A stretch of DNA of 64,000 nt from Timema cristinae (GCA_039000515.1 JBCFYV010011135.1:18930178-18994177); one strand, 5' to 3'; counted from the first letter of the stretch, positions 1 through 10,877 are shown. Numbers and translations are program-made. The notes: generated from the sequence alone by a model not told the origin.

Positions 1-37
1 GGGATCTCCAACAGCCTGTGACCCGACGTCTTGGCTG

Positions 38-240
38 GGTGACCTGGCGATGTAGGGGTAAGGTTTCGAACTTCTGTGCTGGGGGTCCGGGGTTCAATCC
101 TTGGCCCCGGCACAGATTTTTCCTATTGCCAAGCTCTTCCTTAATACTAAATGGTTTTCCACTCTTCCTCCAAGCTAATGTGGGTACACATCTTCTTAAT
201 TTAACCTTCCTCATACCTTATATTAATCAGCGTGGTTAAG
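38..240 (+). mobile_element. SINE, family A head joined to family B body
   Basis: Bases 38-117 match the family A tRNA-like head, with a B-box-like GGGGTTCAATCC and the following GGCACAGATTT. From about 150 the sequence is instead the family B body (AAATGGTTTTCCACTCT, then a form of the body's GGGTTCAC and TTCAACCTTCC). The shared 3' tail is decayed or absent. An ORF across 18-239 is only SINE sequence. The mosaic is seen directly; its origin by template switching or recombination is inferred. Confidence 0.7.
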
Positions 241-621
241 TAATAAAACACAAGAATGAATAAAAAAACTAAATTAAATATTAAATATGCTTATAACACT
301 AATGGCTAGTAAATATATGTGACGATTTTAAACGAAAAGGTTTAACAAATATAATAATTATAAAAAATGCCTTGGTAATAGATTACCAGTTTATAATACC
401 TAATTTATCAGATTTTTACACCCACTAATGTTTCCAGCCTATGGATTTGGTCACTTATTTAAGTCAAGCCTTATATTTTCCACTAAATTCTTGGTAGGCC
501 TATCGTAGTTTCATACGCCTTATAATCTAACTTAAGACTAGGACAGACTCGGCAACTAGTCCCTGGTCTTTAATATATCATTGTGAAAGTGTAAACCCAC
601 ATTTCACCGATTATACATTTT
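241..621. other. AT-rich, nothing recognised
   Basis: No ORF with coding character, no repeat with another copy in the window, and no RNA gene was seen here. Confidence 0.6.
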
Positions 622-684
622 TAGGCCTTGCCAGGAATCTAATCGGGGACCCCAATCTCAGCCGACACACTACCGACTGAGTTA
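622..684 (-). repeat. Decayed tRNA-like sequence
   Basis: The reverse complement reads AACTCAGTCGGTAGTG (A-box-like), then TCGGCTGAGATTGGGGTC, then GATTAGATTCC (B-box-like), with tRNA-like spacing. The B box departs from the GGTTCGATTCC consensus and the acceptor stem is not closed. It is most likely a dead tRNA pseudogene or the head of a SINE family not otherwise seen here. Confidence 0.45.
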
Positions 685-1924
685 ATAATTCAGATCATTT
701 TAAAATATGTTAAACTGAAAGGAATTTTCGTTGTGTCTCAAATGAGGAAATTTCTGAAAGACAAAGCTAAAGGATTCTGAAATGACGTCTTTGCTTTCGT
801 TTAAAGCAGTTGTGCATGATTTTTTTAGAAACTTTACAACAATGGTATGAAGACTAGGAATGCCAAAAGTAATAAAAAAAATATATATTTTCCAAACGCA
901 CACTAAAATTTTTTCTAGTAGTTTAGGATATATGTGTGATCAGCAAGAGTAACTCTTCCATCAGGACGTATTCACAATGTAACAGTTATATCAACGTTAC
1001 TGCAATTCCTCCATGATGGGAGCTTACTGTTGTTTTCTTAAGAAGGAGTGCAAATTTATAATAAGTATGTAAATTATCCATGGAATTCAATTTAATGTGT
1101 ATAAAATGTACACATTACTTTTTATGATAAGATAAATCGATAAATTGTTATATATCAACATGTAGGAGGCTCAGGGTTAATATATAGTATTATACGTATA
1201 ATTGTATTGTGGGCCTACAATTAATTGGTAATTAATTTTGAAATAAAGAATTTTAGAATGTATCTTGCTATCGATGTCACACATAAAAATAAAGTGTCAT
1301 TTTTTGAAATAGCATATCCATTTTCTTTAGAATAAGCCACTTACGTTCAGAAGGTAATAATAAAGTTTCTGTCGTCTATTTTAAGTTATTTTAAATAAAC
1401 AGATATGTAAAAAATTGATAATATCACCCCCCCCCACCCCCCCATTATTCGATATACGCATTTAATAGTTGTACAATTCTTAAAGAGAGCAAAAAAGTAA
1501 TTACAATACATTTTTTATAAAACAATATATTTCTGAGTTATAAGCAAATTAATCTTTTAGGTGTAGTTTAGGAAATTGGCTTTTGAAATTTGACCAAACT
1601 ATTACGCTCCATAAAATATTATTCACTCCAAAATGAGTGGCTGCAAAATCGGGGAGGATTTTCAAAATTAAATCTATGAACCTAAAATGGGTATCAAACT
1701 AGTTTTAGGTTTAGAGAGAAAAATGTCATTTTGAGTAGACAATTTAAAAACACTAAATTTGAACGAAAACCAAAATCAAAGATTAAAAAAAAAAAAGGAG
1801 TTGAATAATTAGAGTACAGGATACATATTTAGATTAACATATTTTATTGTTTACACTTTTGAGTATTATTATAGGCTATGGTTGCTTGTTTCTTACTATA
1901 ATTAAAATATTTATGCTATTTTTG
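685..1924. other. AT-rich, nothing recognised
   Basis: Contains a C-rich tract at about 1,426-1,443 and a short piece around 1,515-1,560 that resembles part of dispersed family E. The 67-codon minus-strand ORF at 700-903 has no coding signature. Confidence 0.55.
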
Positions 1925-2075
1925 GAGAATGCCAGGCCTCCACCGTGGTTCGGATTACATTAAACTGAAGGTCTTCCATTTCATCTCACAATAACCCTAC
2001 CATTGCACATTAGCGTAATGCGTATAACCCGAACGGGTAGTAAGACGTGGTGCTAAAAATAATATTATATAGTAC
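1925..2075 (+). mobile_element. SINE family A, 3' fragment
   Basis: Begins within GAATGCCAGGCCTCCACCG and continues through the family A core and the shared tail (ACCCGAACGGGTAGTAAGAC). The tRNA-like head is missing. No clear target-site duplication was seen. Confidence 0.8.
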
Positions 2076-2374
2076 AATTTTCTGATTTTAATACAATAGT
2101 ATTGGTCTAATACAATAATTTAAGGTCATATGACACCTAATTTTTTCAAATTATTCTTAATTCATTATACTTATTATTATTATTATTATTATCATCTATA
2201 TTTATTCTTAAGAAAAACATAAATTTTTGAATAAACGAAGTAAACCTATTTTGATATTTCTTCTAGTTGAAAAGAGTTTATTTTTTGTCAACTAAGATAC
2301 TCGATTAAATGAAGCGTAATACAGAGAACATAAGCTTCATTTACTTTGAAAGCTATTTTGACGTAAAGAAAAGC
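2076..2374. other. AT-rich with short (ATT)n
   Basis: A (TTA)n run lies at about 2,169-2,192. Nothing else was recognised. Confidence 0.6.
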
Positions 2375-3010
2375 GGGGGGGGGGGGGGGGGGGGCGCTGG
2401 GAATAACATCTTCCTCCCCCCCCCCCTCCCCGCCCTCCTGATGAAGGCAATAGCAATCAAATTAATGTAGCTACGGAGGCAACCAAGGCTACGTTTAAGT
2501 CATCTGGATTTAAGGGGAGGAAATTAGGGTGGAGATACGGTTGTTTTTTTTTACTCTCTTGGTCGCAGTTAACCTCCCTCTTTCTTGCATGATTAATTCC
2601 TACTGTCATCCCCAAGAAAAGAACAGGGGGTTTTAGTGGAGGGGGAGGTTTTGAAAGGAGAAAGTGTGTTCAGACATGACGTGTCATACCATAGGCGTGT
2701 CATGGCTGAAATATCCTTATGACGTCATTTGGTTTAGGGGGAGGATTTTGGTCTGTCGGAAGGGGGTATCGAAGGGGGGGGCAGGTTGTGGATGGGAGGA
2801 TTGTGGTTTTCGTAAGGAAAGAAGGGGCAGGGAGGGGGGGAACAAATTTGCCAATCTGTCGTGTGAGTTTAGGGTGGTTAGAGGAAGAGTTTGGGGGCGA
2901 ATGTGTGTGTTAAAGCTTTGTGGAGGGTGGATTTTTAAGGGGGTTGAGGTGAAGTCTGACAGACGCTGCTGCGTCATGTTCCTTGATCCGACATTCGCTA
3001 TGCCGGTCAC
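2375..3010 (+). other. Strand-asymmetric G-rich island with CRE palindrome
   Basis: Opens with an uninterrupted run of 20 G (2,375-2,394) and 11 C (2,416-2,426). From about 2,620 to 2,950 the plus strand is rich in G runs of 3-8. A full CRE palindrome (TGACGTCA) sits at 2,719-2,726 and a near match (ATGACGTGTCAT) at about 2,676. Overlapping ORFs on both strands reflect GC composition rather than coding. G-quadruplex potential is inferred from the runs. Confidence 0.55.
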
Positions 3011-4017
3011 GTGACTTTTAGCTCCTGGATATACATGAATTTGAAAATAAAAAAAAAGGAAGAAACTGTTCATACTACCCAACAGTTTGCTTATGTATAT
3101 CACTACAGTTTTCGGTTGAAAAGTGTTATAAATACCAATTTACCCTCTTCTATTGTTCTTATGGCATAATGAGTCACTAGCGAAAATTCATGGAATAGCC
3201 TGAAGACGGGATGAATATGTTTATTTCATCTTTGGGTGAATTGAGGGGATCTAAAATAAATATTTACTAACTCTTCCTATACACCAATTTGACTATATAC
3301 CAAATTATACTTTCATTCCACTACAATTAATATAAATTTTCGCATAGCACAAAGAGTAGAAGGACATGGTGCACAAAAAACTTAAAATAAATATTGCGAT
3401 TCACCGCACAAAACTTTCTCAGTTTTTAATCTTAAAATAAATAAATACATTTAATAAAAACTCATAAAATTTGCCAAACAAAATAATAGTGTACATTATT
3501 GCAGATACACCCAACTAGTAGGGTGTATCTGCCCTAGTAGGGAAATCCCCCTGTCCCCTTGACTCCCTGTACAAGATTCGAAGCCTTATCTCTTCGTAAC
3601 TGGTAAAAGATATACCTGAATTTATTTACGAATGGATTTATCTGACAGCAAGAAAAAATATATATAAAATCTGCTTTCAACTATTCAAATGTAATATCAT
3701 GTTTTTTTAGCTGTCAGTTATATTATAAATTCCAAAAATAACTCAAATAGTAGGCGTATTATAAAATATTACCAATGTTGACACCCAAAAAATAAGTTTG
3801 TACTTTCTAGAAGGTAACCCAAATTTTACCCTTACTAAGAAAATCAAGATATAGTTTAGAGTCTAGCTAATAGTGACATCAAATCATCAAATCTTTGTGA
3901 GCAACAATGCGTGTAAATTAGTGATGCTCTATTAAGTTAGTTTATATGTTTGGTCCTGAAAAATATCTATATATTAGCAATGGAAAAATTTGTCTGATTA
4001 TTGTCCTTTAATTAAAT
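3011..4017. other. AT-rich, one perfect hairpin
   Basis: Only the hairpin at 3,501-3,532 stands out, listed separately. Confidence 0.55.
3501..3532. repeat. Perfect 12-bp-stem hairpin
   Basis: GCAGATACACCC at 3,501-3,512 pairs perfectly with GGGTGTATCTGC at 3,521-3,532 around an 8-nt loop (AACTAGTA). The CTAGTAGGG of the loop and stem is repeated just downstream (CCCTAGTAGGG). Role unknown. Confidence 0.8.
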
Positions 4018-4319
4018 AATAATATATCACATCAGTGACGCTTAAACAATAAAATATCACATCAGTGAACGATTAAACAATAAAATATCACATTAGTGAA
4101 CGTTTAAACAATAAATATCACATCAGTGAACGCTTAAACAATAAAATACCACATCAGTGAACGCTTAAACAATAAAATATCACATCAGTGAACGCTTAAA
4201 CATAAAATATCACATCAGTGAACGCTTAAACAATAAAATATCACATCAGTGAACGTTTAACAATAATAATCACATCAGTGAGCGCTTAAACAATAATATA
4301 TCACATCAGTGAACGCTTT
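4018..4319 (+). repeat. 31-bp minisatellite, about 10 copies
   Basis: Head-to-tail copies of a unit of about 31 bp built from ATATCACATCAGTGAACG followed by CTTAAACAATAAA. Copies differ by single substitutions or 1-bp indels, so expansion looks fairly recent. There are no spacers, so this is not a CRISPR array. Confidence 0.9.
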
Positions 4320-4959
4320 GTCAAAGGTGACATCCCCATCTGGTCTTGTTTATAAATGGAAGATAATGTCTGGATATTTAATTACAGATGGGTGTTCTGA
4401 AGGTGGTTTATTTGATACCGTGATATAGCCTAGCAGTATTCAATTTTTATTGTTCACGTACTATCAGATATAATTTAGTTTTATCTTCGATTTTTTACTC
4501 CCAGTGTTGGTGAATTTTTCAAGTTATAAAGCGTGTATATAGACGGATATGGCTGTTACAGACCCCCCCTCCCCCCCTTCGCTTTAATTGGTTTCATACA
4601 TACGTATACGATGTTTTATTTGCTTAAGGTATAATACAATTTTCTAGGAAAACCAAGGTCGTGGAAAGCCAATTTTTCTAATGGCTGGGGGGGTCCTCAA
4701 GAAAATCTTAGCATAAATTTATCCACAACCATCTAGCTTTAGCCAATAAACGCTTTGATACTTATATATGTAAGGGTGTGTCAGTAAAATTTACAAAGGG
4801 GATGTGGGTTCTTTCAGACTCCTTCCCCCCCCCCAATCCCCAAAGCTTCGCACCCCTCTAGAAAAATAAGCTTTATACACCCTTGCAAGCTATATGTATT
4901 ACTTAATAGATTTATATTTTTTTTTAAACTTCACGTACGCTCTATAAAATATCTCCGAT
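4320..4959. other. AT-rich with C and G homopolymer tracts
   Basis: Short C-rich runs occur at about 4,563-4,578 and 4,824-4,838, and a G run at about 4,686-4,693. No gene or dated repeat was recognised. Confidence 0.5.
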
Positions 4960-4997
4960 ACTCCCATGGTACGCGTACCCCAGGTTGAATACCACTG
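4960..4997 (-). mobile_element. Solitary hAT-like element terminus
   Basis: The minus strand reads CAGTGGTATTCAACCTGGGG and continues with GTACGCGTACC, resembling hAT terminal inverted repeats of the CAGTGGTTCTCAACC type. No matching opposite terminus was found, so this is at most one end of a decayed element. Confidence 0.4.
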
Positions 4998-5504
4998 ATC
5001 TATCTTCTTTCCATGCCATTCCTGCACAATGTATTGTGATTATAGCTTTCCTTCTCCCTACAAACTAATATATATGAGAGAGAATTCTGCCAGAAGATAA
5101 GAGAGAAATAATCAAATATATAATCGGGGTGAGAATTATAATCTAAAATAATAAATAAATACAATTTAATTTTTTTTCATTGTAGCTATAAAAATTATCA
5201 AATAGTCAATAATGACTTCGGACTAAAATAGTAATTTGGTAAAAGTATATTTGCATTATAGCTTCAACTTTTATTTAATTGATGCTTAGAAACCTGACGC
5301 TATATACCTTGTGACCACAAGTAAAATTTATAAGCTATTATTTTAATGAGGAACAAAAGCTAATAAACATCATTAACATATTATTAAAAACGTTTATTTT
5401 GAAGACAGATTTATTTAAAAACTTTTCTATTGACTTATTACAAATTATAAGGTATTTGGAGCACTAACATTAATATTCGCACTTAAATGTATACGATTTA
5501 ATCT
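4998..5504. other. AT-rich, nothing recognised
   Basis: No ORF, repeat copy or RNA feature could be supported. Confidence 0.6.
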
Positions 5505-5945
5505 ATCTTGAGCTATTATATCCAGCCACTCATTACACCCTATCCTATCTGAGTAGCAATATCCAGCCACCTCATAAACCCTACCCTATATTGAGCTATC
5601 TATATCCAGCCCACCTCATAACACCCTATCCCTATCTTGAGCTACTATATCCAGCCCACCTCATAGCACCCTATCCCTATCTTGAGCTATGCTATATCCA
5701 GCCCACCTCATAACACCCTATCCCTATATTGAGCTATCTATATCCAGCCCACCTCATAACACCCTATCCCTATATTGAGCTATCTATATCCAGCCCACCT
5801 CATTAACACCCTATCCCTATCTTGAGCTAGCTATATCCAGCCCACCTATTACACCCTATCCTATCTTGAGCTAGCTATATCCAGCCCACCTCATAACACC
5901 TATCCCTATCTTGAGCTAGTTATATCCAGTCCACCTCATTACACC
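5505..5945 (+). repeat. 46-bp minisatellite, about 10 copies
   Basis: Tandem units of about 46 bp. The unit contains CCTATCTTGAGCTA, TATATCCAGCCCACCTCATA and ACACCC. Outer copies are shorter and more diverged than central ones, as expected when an array is homogenised from its middle. Confidence 0.9.
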
Positions 5946-6794
5946 ATATATCTTTCAGGTCCACTATACTGTATAGTTATTATTTTAAAATTTCATAATA
6001 CATATTGAGAAAATATTACTTTTATTAAGTGAGATCTTTATGCTTTTTTATAGTAAAATAAGTTTATGTAATACACAAGTTTTTACGGGTAAAATATAAT
6101 CCCTTCCAATCATAATGAAACTTTTACTTCTGTAATGGTTTTGTAATAGTGTCAGATTTTTTTTTTCTTTTTGAAAAATTATACTACAAGTTTTTTCAAC
6201 TGTACCAAAAGCTAAAAAAAAAAAAGTTACATGGAACACAAGTTTTTTCCGCAGTTGTGACTTCAAGTCTTCAGCTCCCCCCCTCCCCCCTCCACTCAAG
6301 TCAACCACCCATTGCCTCCTTTTCCCCATAACTTGGGAATTCCGTTGGGAATAAGGAGGGGGAAAAAATTAGTTTTTAGGTGGGTAGGGGTTGGGGGCAA
6401 AAAGAGGGAACAAAATACTGTTCTAACAAGTTTGTTCAGAGCAGTCAAAAGGGTTAAAACTTTGTTGTTTTAACAGAATGTAAATTTTCATTGGGGAGAC
6501 ACAGTGAAAGTTGGAAAGCATTACATATATTAGAGAACCCCAATAAGAAAATAAAACTGAAATTGCAACACTGCGAAAAGAGTGAATATGTAACGTATTT
6601 TTTCATCGAAAAAGTTTTCTTTATAAAAATATATATATTTATTTATTTAGAGTGCTTGTTATATATTTCTTAACAAAACCAGTTGAGATTTCATAAAAAT
6701 GGCATTCTTTATTTGTTATGGTTAAGCAATTTTGGAAGTACAGGATGGGTTAAGAATATTTCTAGGAGAAACTGGTAAATTATAATTAGCACTC
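5946..6794. other. No gene recognised; C/G-rich patch at 6,280-6,400
   Basis: ORFs at 6,048-6,331 (both strands) sit on poly-T/poly-A and a C-rich tract and have no domain signature. The rest is AT-rich. Confidence 0.5.
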
Positions 6795-6970
6795 GACCCA
6801 CTCCGGTGGCCTCATGGTCTAATGCGTCACTCTTGCAATAGACAAAGACTATTGATGAGGGATTGAGGCTAGAATCATTTACGGATGTATAGAGAATAGT
6901 TTTCACTAAATGATTTCCCTTCCTCCCTCCTCGCAAGTGTTGATAAATTTTCTTTTCATAATAACTCTCT
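6795..6970 (+). mobile_element. SINE family C, degenerate, tail lost
   Basis: Carries the family C head (CGGTGGCCTCATGGTCTAA, then TGCGTCACTCTTGCA), a decayed B box region, and a body resembling TTTTCACTAAATGATTTCCC. The shared 3' tail is not recognisable. Assigned by similarity to the better copy at 49,850-50,098. Confidence 0.6.
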
Positions 6971-7870
6971 CTTACACTATCATATTTAACGTAACTTAAC
7001 GTAAATAGGTCAAATGAGTAGTTAAGCATGGCGTGAAAAATAATCTGATAATTTTAATTAAAAATATTGTTCAAAATTTAAATTTGAATCTAGAGTTACA
7101 TACAGTGGCAATATATTGTCTTAGATCAGGGTTGGTCAAACAATTGATCGTGATATACCAGACAAATGCGGCCGTTAGTTTGGTCAATTACGTGGACGAT
7201 CGATTAAAATAGATTGAGTGGAAGAAAAATGTTAAGAGTGTTTCTCAAATAAACATTAGAATATCATCTTATCGAATCTGTCTGACTGAAGACTACTTAA
7301 AATCCTGCCTTCTTTTATGACAAATAATTACGAACTCTCATTCAACAAACTATCCTATGATTAACGGTTCCATGCAGCGACTTCAAAGTCAAATGTTTAG
7401 TGAAGACTTTTTTTTCAGTGAAATTATATAATACGTAGCTTGATGAAAAACTCAGTTTCAGTGTGTAAAAGGACTATAACTTCTATATTTAATACAATTT
7501 TACAAATAAAGCACCTAATGGGCTATTAATTTTTTTAACAATAAAACCAACAATTTCAACATAAGCCTATGGTTCCGTGGTAGATGTGCAAAGGATTGTT
7601 CTTTTCTAGAGTTGATCCCTAGAATCGTCGCTTACCACCAGTTTGATCTAAATGCATATGAACTAATTACTTTAATGTTTTAGGAATAAGATTAAGTTAA
7701 ATTAACTGCAAATGTGTCCATATTTCATGGAGGGAAAGTGAAAAGCAATTATCGGTAGACCAAATAAGATTAGAGCCCAATGTATACGTCTTTGGAATTT
7801 CAGTCAATTGTGATGGAGACATTTTAGAACATTCGACCCAACGAAAGGGGTAGCTATAATTTATTTTCCT
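6971..7870. other. AT-rich; possible hAT-like terminus at 7,127
   Basis: CAGGGTTGGTCAAAC at 7,127-7,141 looks like a hAT-type terminus, but no partner was found. A (CT)n run precedes the microsatellite that follows. Confidence 0.4.
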
Positions 7871-8044
7871 CAAAATAACTCTCTCTCTCTCTCTCTCTGT
7901 ATATATATATATGTATATATATATGTATATATATGTTATATATGTATATATATATGTATATTATGTATATATATATGTATATATAATATGTATATATATG
8001 TATATATATATGTATATATGTATATATATATGTATATATATATG

Positions 8045-8075
<31 letters not shown>

Positions 8076-8111
8076 GTATATATATGTATATGTATATATA
8101 TATATGTATAT

Positions 8112-8152
<41 letters not shown>

Positions 8153-8267
8153 TATATAATGTATATGTATATGTATATATATGTATATATATATATATGT
8201 ATTATATATATATAAGTATATATATATATGTCTATATATAAACATATATACGTGTATGCATATAATA
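7871..8267. repeat. (TA)n / TATATG microsatellite
   Basis: A (CT)n lead-in followed by about 370 bp of TA repeats with periodic TATATATG variants. Overlapping ORFs rich in Tyr, Ile and Met are low-complexity artefacts. Confidence 0.95.
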
Positions 8268-8271
8268 TATA

Positions 8272-8404
8272 TTATCTCAACATATTAACTCACTCCCTTT
8301 AAAATAATCAAAAAGTAAAATAATGTTAATTTAATTGTTGATTAAAATAGTTATAAATTAATCTTAAAAAATTTTAAATGTGAATACAACATTTAATACT
8401 CCCT
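8272..8404 (+). repeat. Duplicated 133-bp segment, copy 1
   Basis: Starts TTATCTCAACATAT and ends near AACATTTAATACTCC. A near-identical copy lies at 10,878-11,009. Both copies directly follow a (TA)-type array, so array plus segment probably form one mobile or duplicated unit. Confidence 0.85.
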
Positions 8405-9030
8405 AATTTAACTCGCTACATTATATATACTAGTTGTACATGAACAAATGATACAATGATCAAGGAGAGGTAGGTGAGTCTAATTGTAACATCTTTTTAT
8501 TATTAACTTTTTTTTCAGTAGGAGATCCCTTCCGTACGTAAATGATTACGGAAATGTGCAGGGGTAGATAGGCAACTGGTATAATGAGGTTACACGCATT
8601 AATACAGTGATATCGGTAAATATTGCTAATCGTTACACACGTGGTTATAGATTTGCAAGCTTACAGTAACTGTTCAAACGGTCGCCCATCATTGGATATT
8701 CATGCTATTCAGTGCTACAGCACGTGCTGATTTAAACTTGATTCACTCTTTTTCATTAAATAGAAAGCTGAATCTGCCTCAAGTGCCTCAGAAATTCACA
8801 CGTTGTATTTTTACCAATGAATGATGCATTACATCGCTAAATTAAAACAATTTATTATCAACATATTTGTTTTTCTAGTGGATAAACCTACATTTTAGAT
8901 CATTCTACTGACGAATGTTTTAAAATTATAACGCTGTGTCGTGGCACAATCCAATACCTCGATACATGCGCTTTACATTAAAGGGTTATTTCAAATCTAC
9001 TCAAAACGAAGCTGTCAAGTTACTTCTGGC
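8405..9030. other. Unique-looking sequence, no gene recognised
   Basis: Slightly less AT-rich than its surroundings and without obvious repeats. It may be flanking sequence of the promoter-like patch that follows. No ORF is supportable. Confidence 0.4.
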
Positions 9031-9420
9031 CGTAGAGCGCATGCGTTGTCATATGCACGACGCAGTAAATCATATTTAGCACCGCGTCTTACTACCCGTT
9101 CGGGTTATACGCTTTAAGTACTAATTACATTAATGGATTTAGGAATTTGTAAGGTTGAATTAGAGGAAGTGAAACGCATTTGCGTGGAGGGAGAGTGGAA
9201 AACCATTTAGGAAAAACCACCCCCAGTTAACCCGACCGATATTCGAACCTCGACCCCCCCCCCCCCCCCCCCCGTCCTCAGCAGTCGAGCTCAACACAAG
9301 CGCGTTAGCCAACTACGCCACCGAGGCGGGTGACGCAGTAAAGATGAGTTGAACTTTAGCGGAACACCTTGAGCTGATGAGGCGGGAATATTGTGATTGG
9401 CTTAGAGCTCGTAGCATGAT
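9031..9420. promoter_or_regulatory. Promoter-like motif cluster (NRF1, E2F, CCAAT) split by a SINE
   Basis: An NRF1-like GCGCATGCG lies at 9,037-9,045. After the SINE (9,070-9,331) an E2F-like GGCGGGAA lies at 9,381-9,388 and an inverted CCAAT box (GTGATTGGC) at 9,393-9,401. Removing the SINE and one duplication puts the NRF1-like and E2F-like sites roughly 60 bp apart. These motifs together are typical of TATA-less housekeeping promoters in animals. No first exon could be supported on either side, so this is a motif-based inference only. Confidence 0.35.
9059..9342 (-). mobile_element. SINE family B, full length, with 11-bp TSD
   Basis: Element 9,070-9,331 on the minus strand, flanked by GACGCAGTAAA at 9,059-9,069 and 9,332-9,342. 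Read 5' to 3' it has a tRNA-like head (CCGCCTCGGTGGCGTAG, then GGCTAACGCG), a B box expanded next to a run of C, the family B body, and the shared tail. The poly-C run (about 9,256-9,273) is an oddity of this copy. Confidence 0.92.
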
Positions 9421-9580
9421 TATATTTATTTTCTGCGCTGGTCTTGCGGTAATCGTGTGAATCCACAGTAGTACCTTAAAAGCTGGCTGAATCGGGAATG
9501 ATATTGTCAATTGCGTGCCGTATCATAATGATGAGTTCCTCTTTGGTATCGATGGTTGTGACGTACTCAAGCGGCTTCTA

Positions 9581-9688
9581 CTTGTGGGGCTATGTCAAAT
9601 CATGTGTGAATGTCACACACGTCTGAATCAGGGAGGAGCTTATAATTATAATATGGCACGTAATCGACAATACTTCTGCCCCACAAGA
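9581..9688. other. Candidate multi-stem RNA/DNA structure
   Basis: CTTGTGGGGC at 9,581-9,590 pairs perfectly with GCCCCACAAG at 9,679-9,688. Enclosed are a 7-bp hairpin (TGTGTGA/TCACACA, 9,603-9,619, loop ATG) and a short palindrome (TTATAATTATAA, about 9,640-9,651). A 60-codon ORF overlaps without a recognised domain. It may be a structured RNA, a small foldback element or chance; no second copy was seen. Confidence 0.35.
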
Positions 9689-9804
9689 CATCTTTGAAGA
9701 TGTTCTTTGCAATACTGTAACGTAGATCATCCTGAATATGCAATGGAAAGCAAAAGTTTGAATATTTACTGTAAACTTGCAATATAATGGTCACATGTGA
9801 TAAT

Positions 9805-9955
9805 CCTTTATATATATGTATGTACAAATATATATACGTATATACATATAAACATATAAACGTATATACATATAAATCTATATAGATGTGTCTATATATA
9901 AATATATACGTATATGCATATAAATATATATCTACGTATATGCATATAAATATAT
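9805..9955. repeat. TATACGTATATGCATA-type microsatellite, left part
   Basis: Imperfect TATA/CGTATA/TGCATA array. It continues at 10,805-10,870 with the same motif, so the solo LTR between them was inserted into it. Confidence 0.85.
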
Positions 9956-10804
9956 TGTAACGTGGGGGTGCACGTGACCTGGGAGGGTCACAGGCCGTTC
10001 ACACGTGAAAGTGTGAACCACGAGTTCTTTTAGAGATATTGGGGTAGGTTGCCGACCAAACACGAATAAAAATGCCCACGGAATATTCAAGGTTGTGATT
10101 ATTAAAATCACCACTTACATACACACTCTAATTAACTGTATATCTAAATTAATTATAACTAAACAAGTAATCAAGTAAAATAAAAATAACCTTAAACAAG
10201 TCTGTAACTTAATTAAACTAATAGAGCACAGAGATATAAGTAAATTAAATAAATAAATTAACAACTCAAAAACACCTAATAACTATTCAAAGATTTAAAA
10301 ACAGTCCCAAACATCTTAATTAAAAACAATTAGTCCACAGTAACAATTAATGTCTACATCACCCATGTACTTAGGCCAACACTTGTCCCACACACGATAC
10401 ACTGCGATGACCCGCGATACACAAACACCGATCCGCACACTGGACACGCAGGTCCACACACTGGACACGCTGGTCCACTCCCAGTCTCACTGGTTGAGAG
10501 CCAAGAACTGAACTAACTCTGCACGGCTATCGCTGAGCTTGTTTATATAGGGGTGGTGACAGCTAAGGGTCTAGAATCCTCCATTTCTAAAGTTAAGAGT
10601 CCAGAATAAAAAGAATCCCGACCCTTCCAGACGTGTCTCCGTCCTCTCCCCGCACCTCCCTAGGCCCTCTAATCCCCCCAGTCAAGTGAGAAGGTCCACT
10701 ACCTACCTGCTAGACAAGTAGGGAGACAGAGAGAACAAGGAGCGCAGCCAGGGTAAACAATGAGAGCACGCTGGTCCCACTGATAAACACTTAATCTTGT
10801 TACA
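9956..10804 (-). mobile_element. Solo LTR of an LTR retrotransposon
   Basis: An 849-bp segment bounded by TGTAAC and GTTACA, flanked by ATAT on both sides (a possible 4-bp duplication, not decisive because the target is a TA array). On the minus strand a TATA box (CTATATAAAC, 10,550-10,541) lies about 30 bp before an initiator-like TTCAGTT near 10,511, giving promoter order in that orientation. A short internal tandem repeat (GGACC(A/T)GCGTGTCCAGTGTG) lies downstream. GC content is clearly above the flanks. No coding region is attached, so it is a recombined solo LTR. The superfamily is not determined. Confidence 0.75.
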
Positions 10805-10877
10805 ATATATATATATAACGTATATGCATATATATATATATAATATATATATACGTATATAATATAAATATAATATT
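10805..10877. repeat. TA-type microsatellite, right part
   Basis: Resumes the array interrupted by the LTR. Confidence 0.85.

Noticed and set aside
2664..3103. ORFs of 64-128 codons on both strands at 2.7-3.1 kb
   Set aside because: Overlapping open frames on both strands of a G-rich, stop-poor island; composition explains them.
4018..5945. Tandem repeats considered as CRISPR arrays
   Set aside because: Units are contiguous without unique spacers, and the DNA is eukaryotic.
7911..8215. Overlapping ORFs of 75-82 codons rich in Tyr, Ile and Met
   Set aside because: They translate a (TA)n/TATATG microsatellite.
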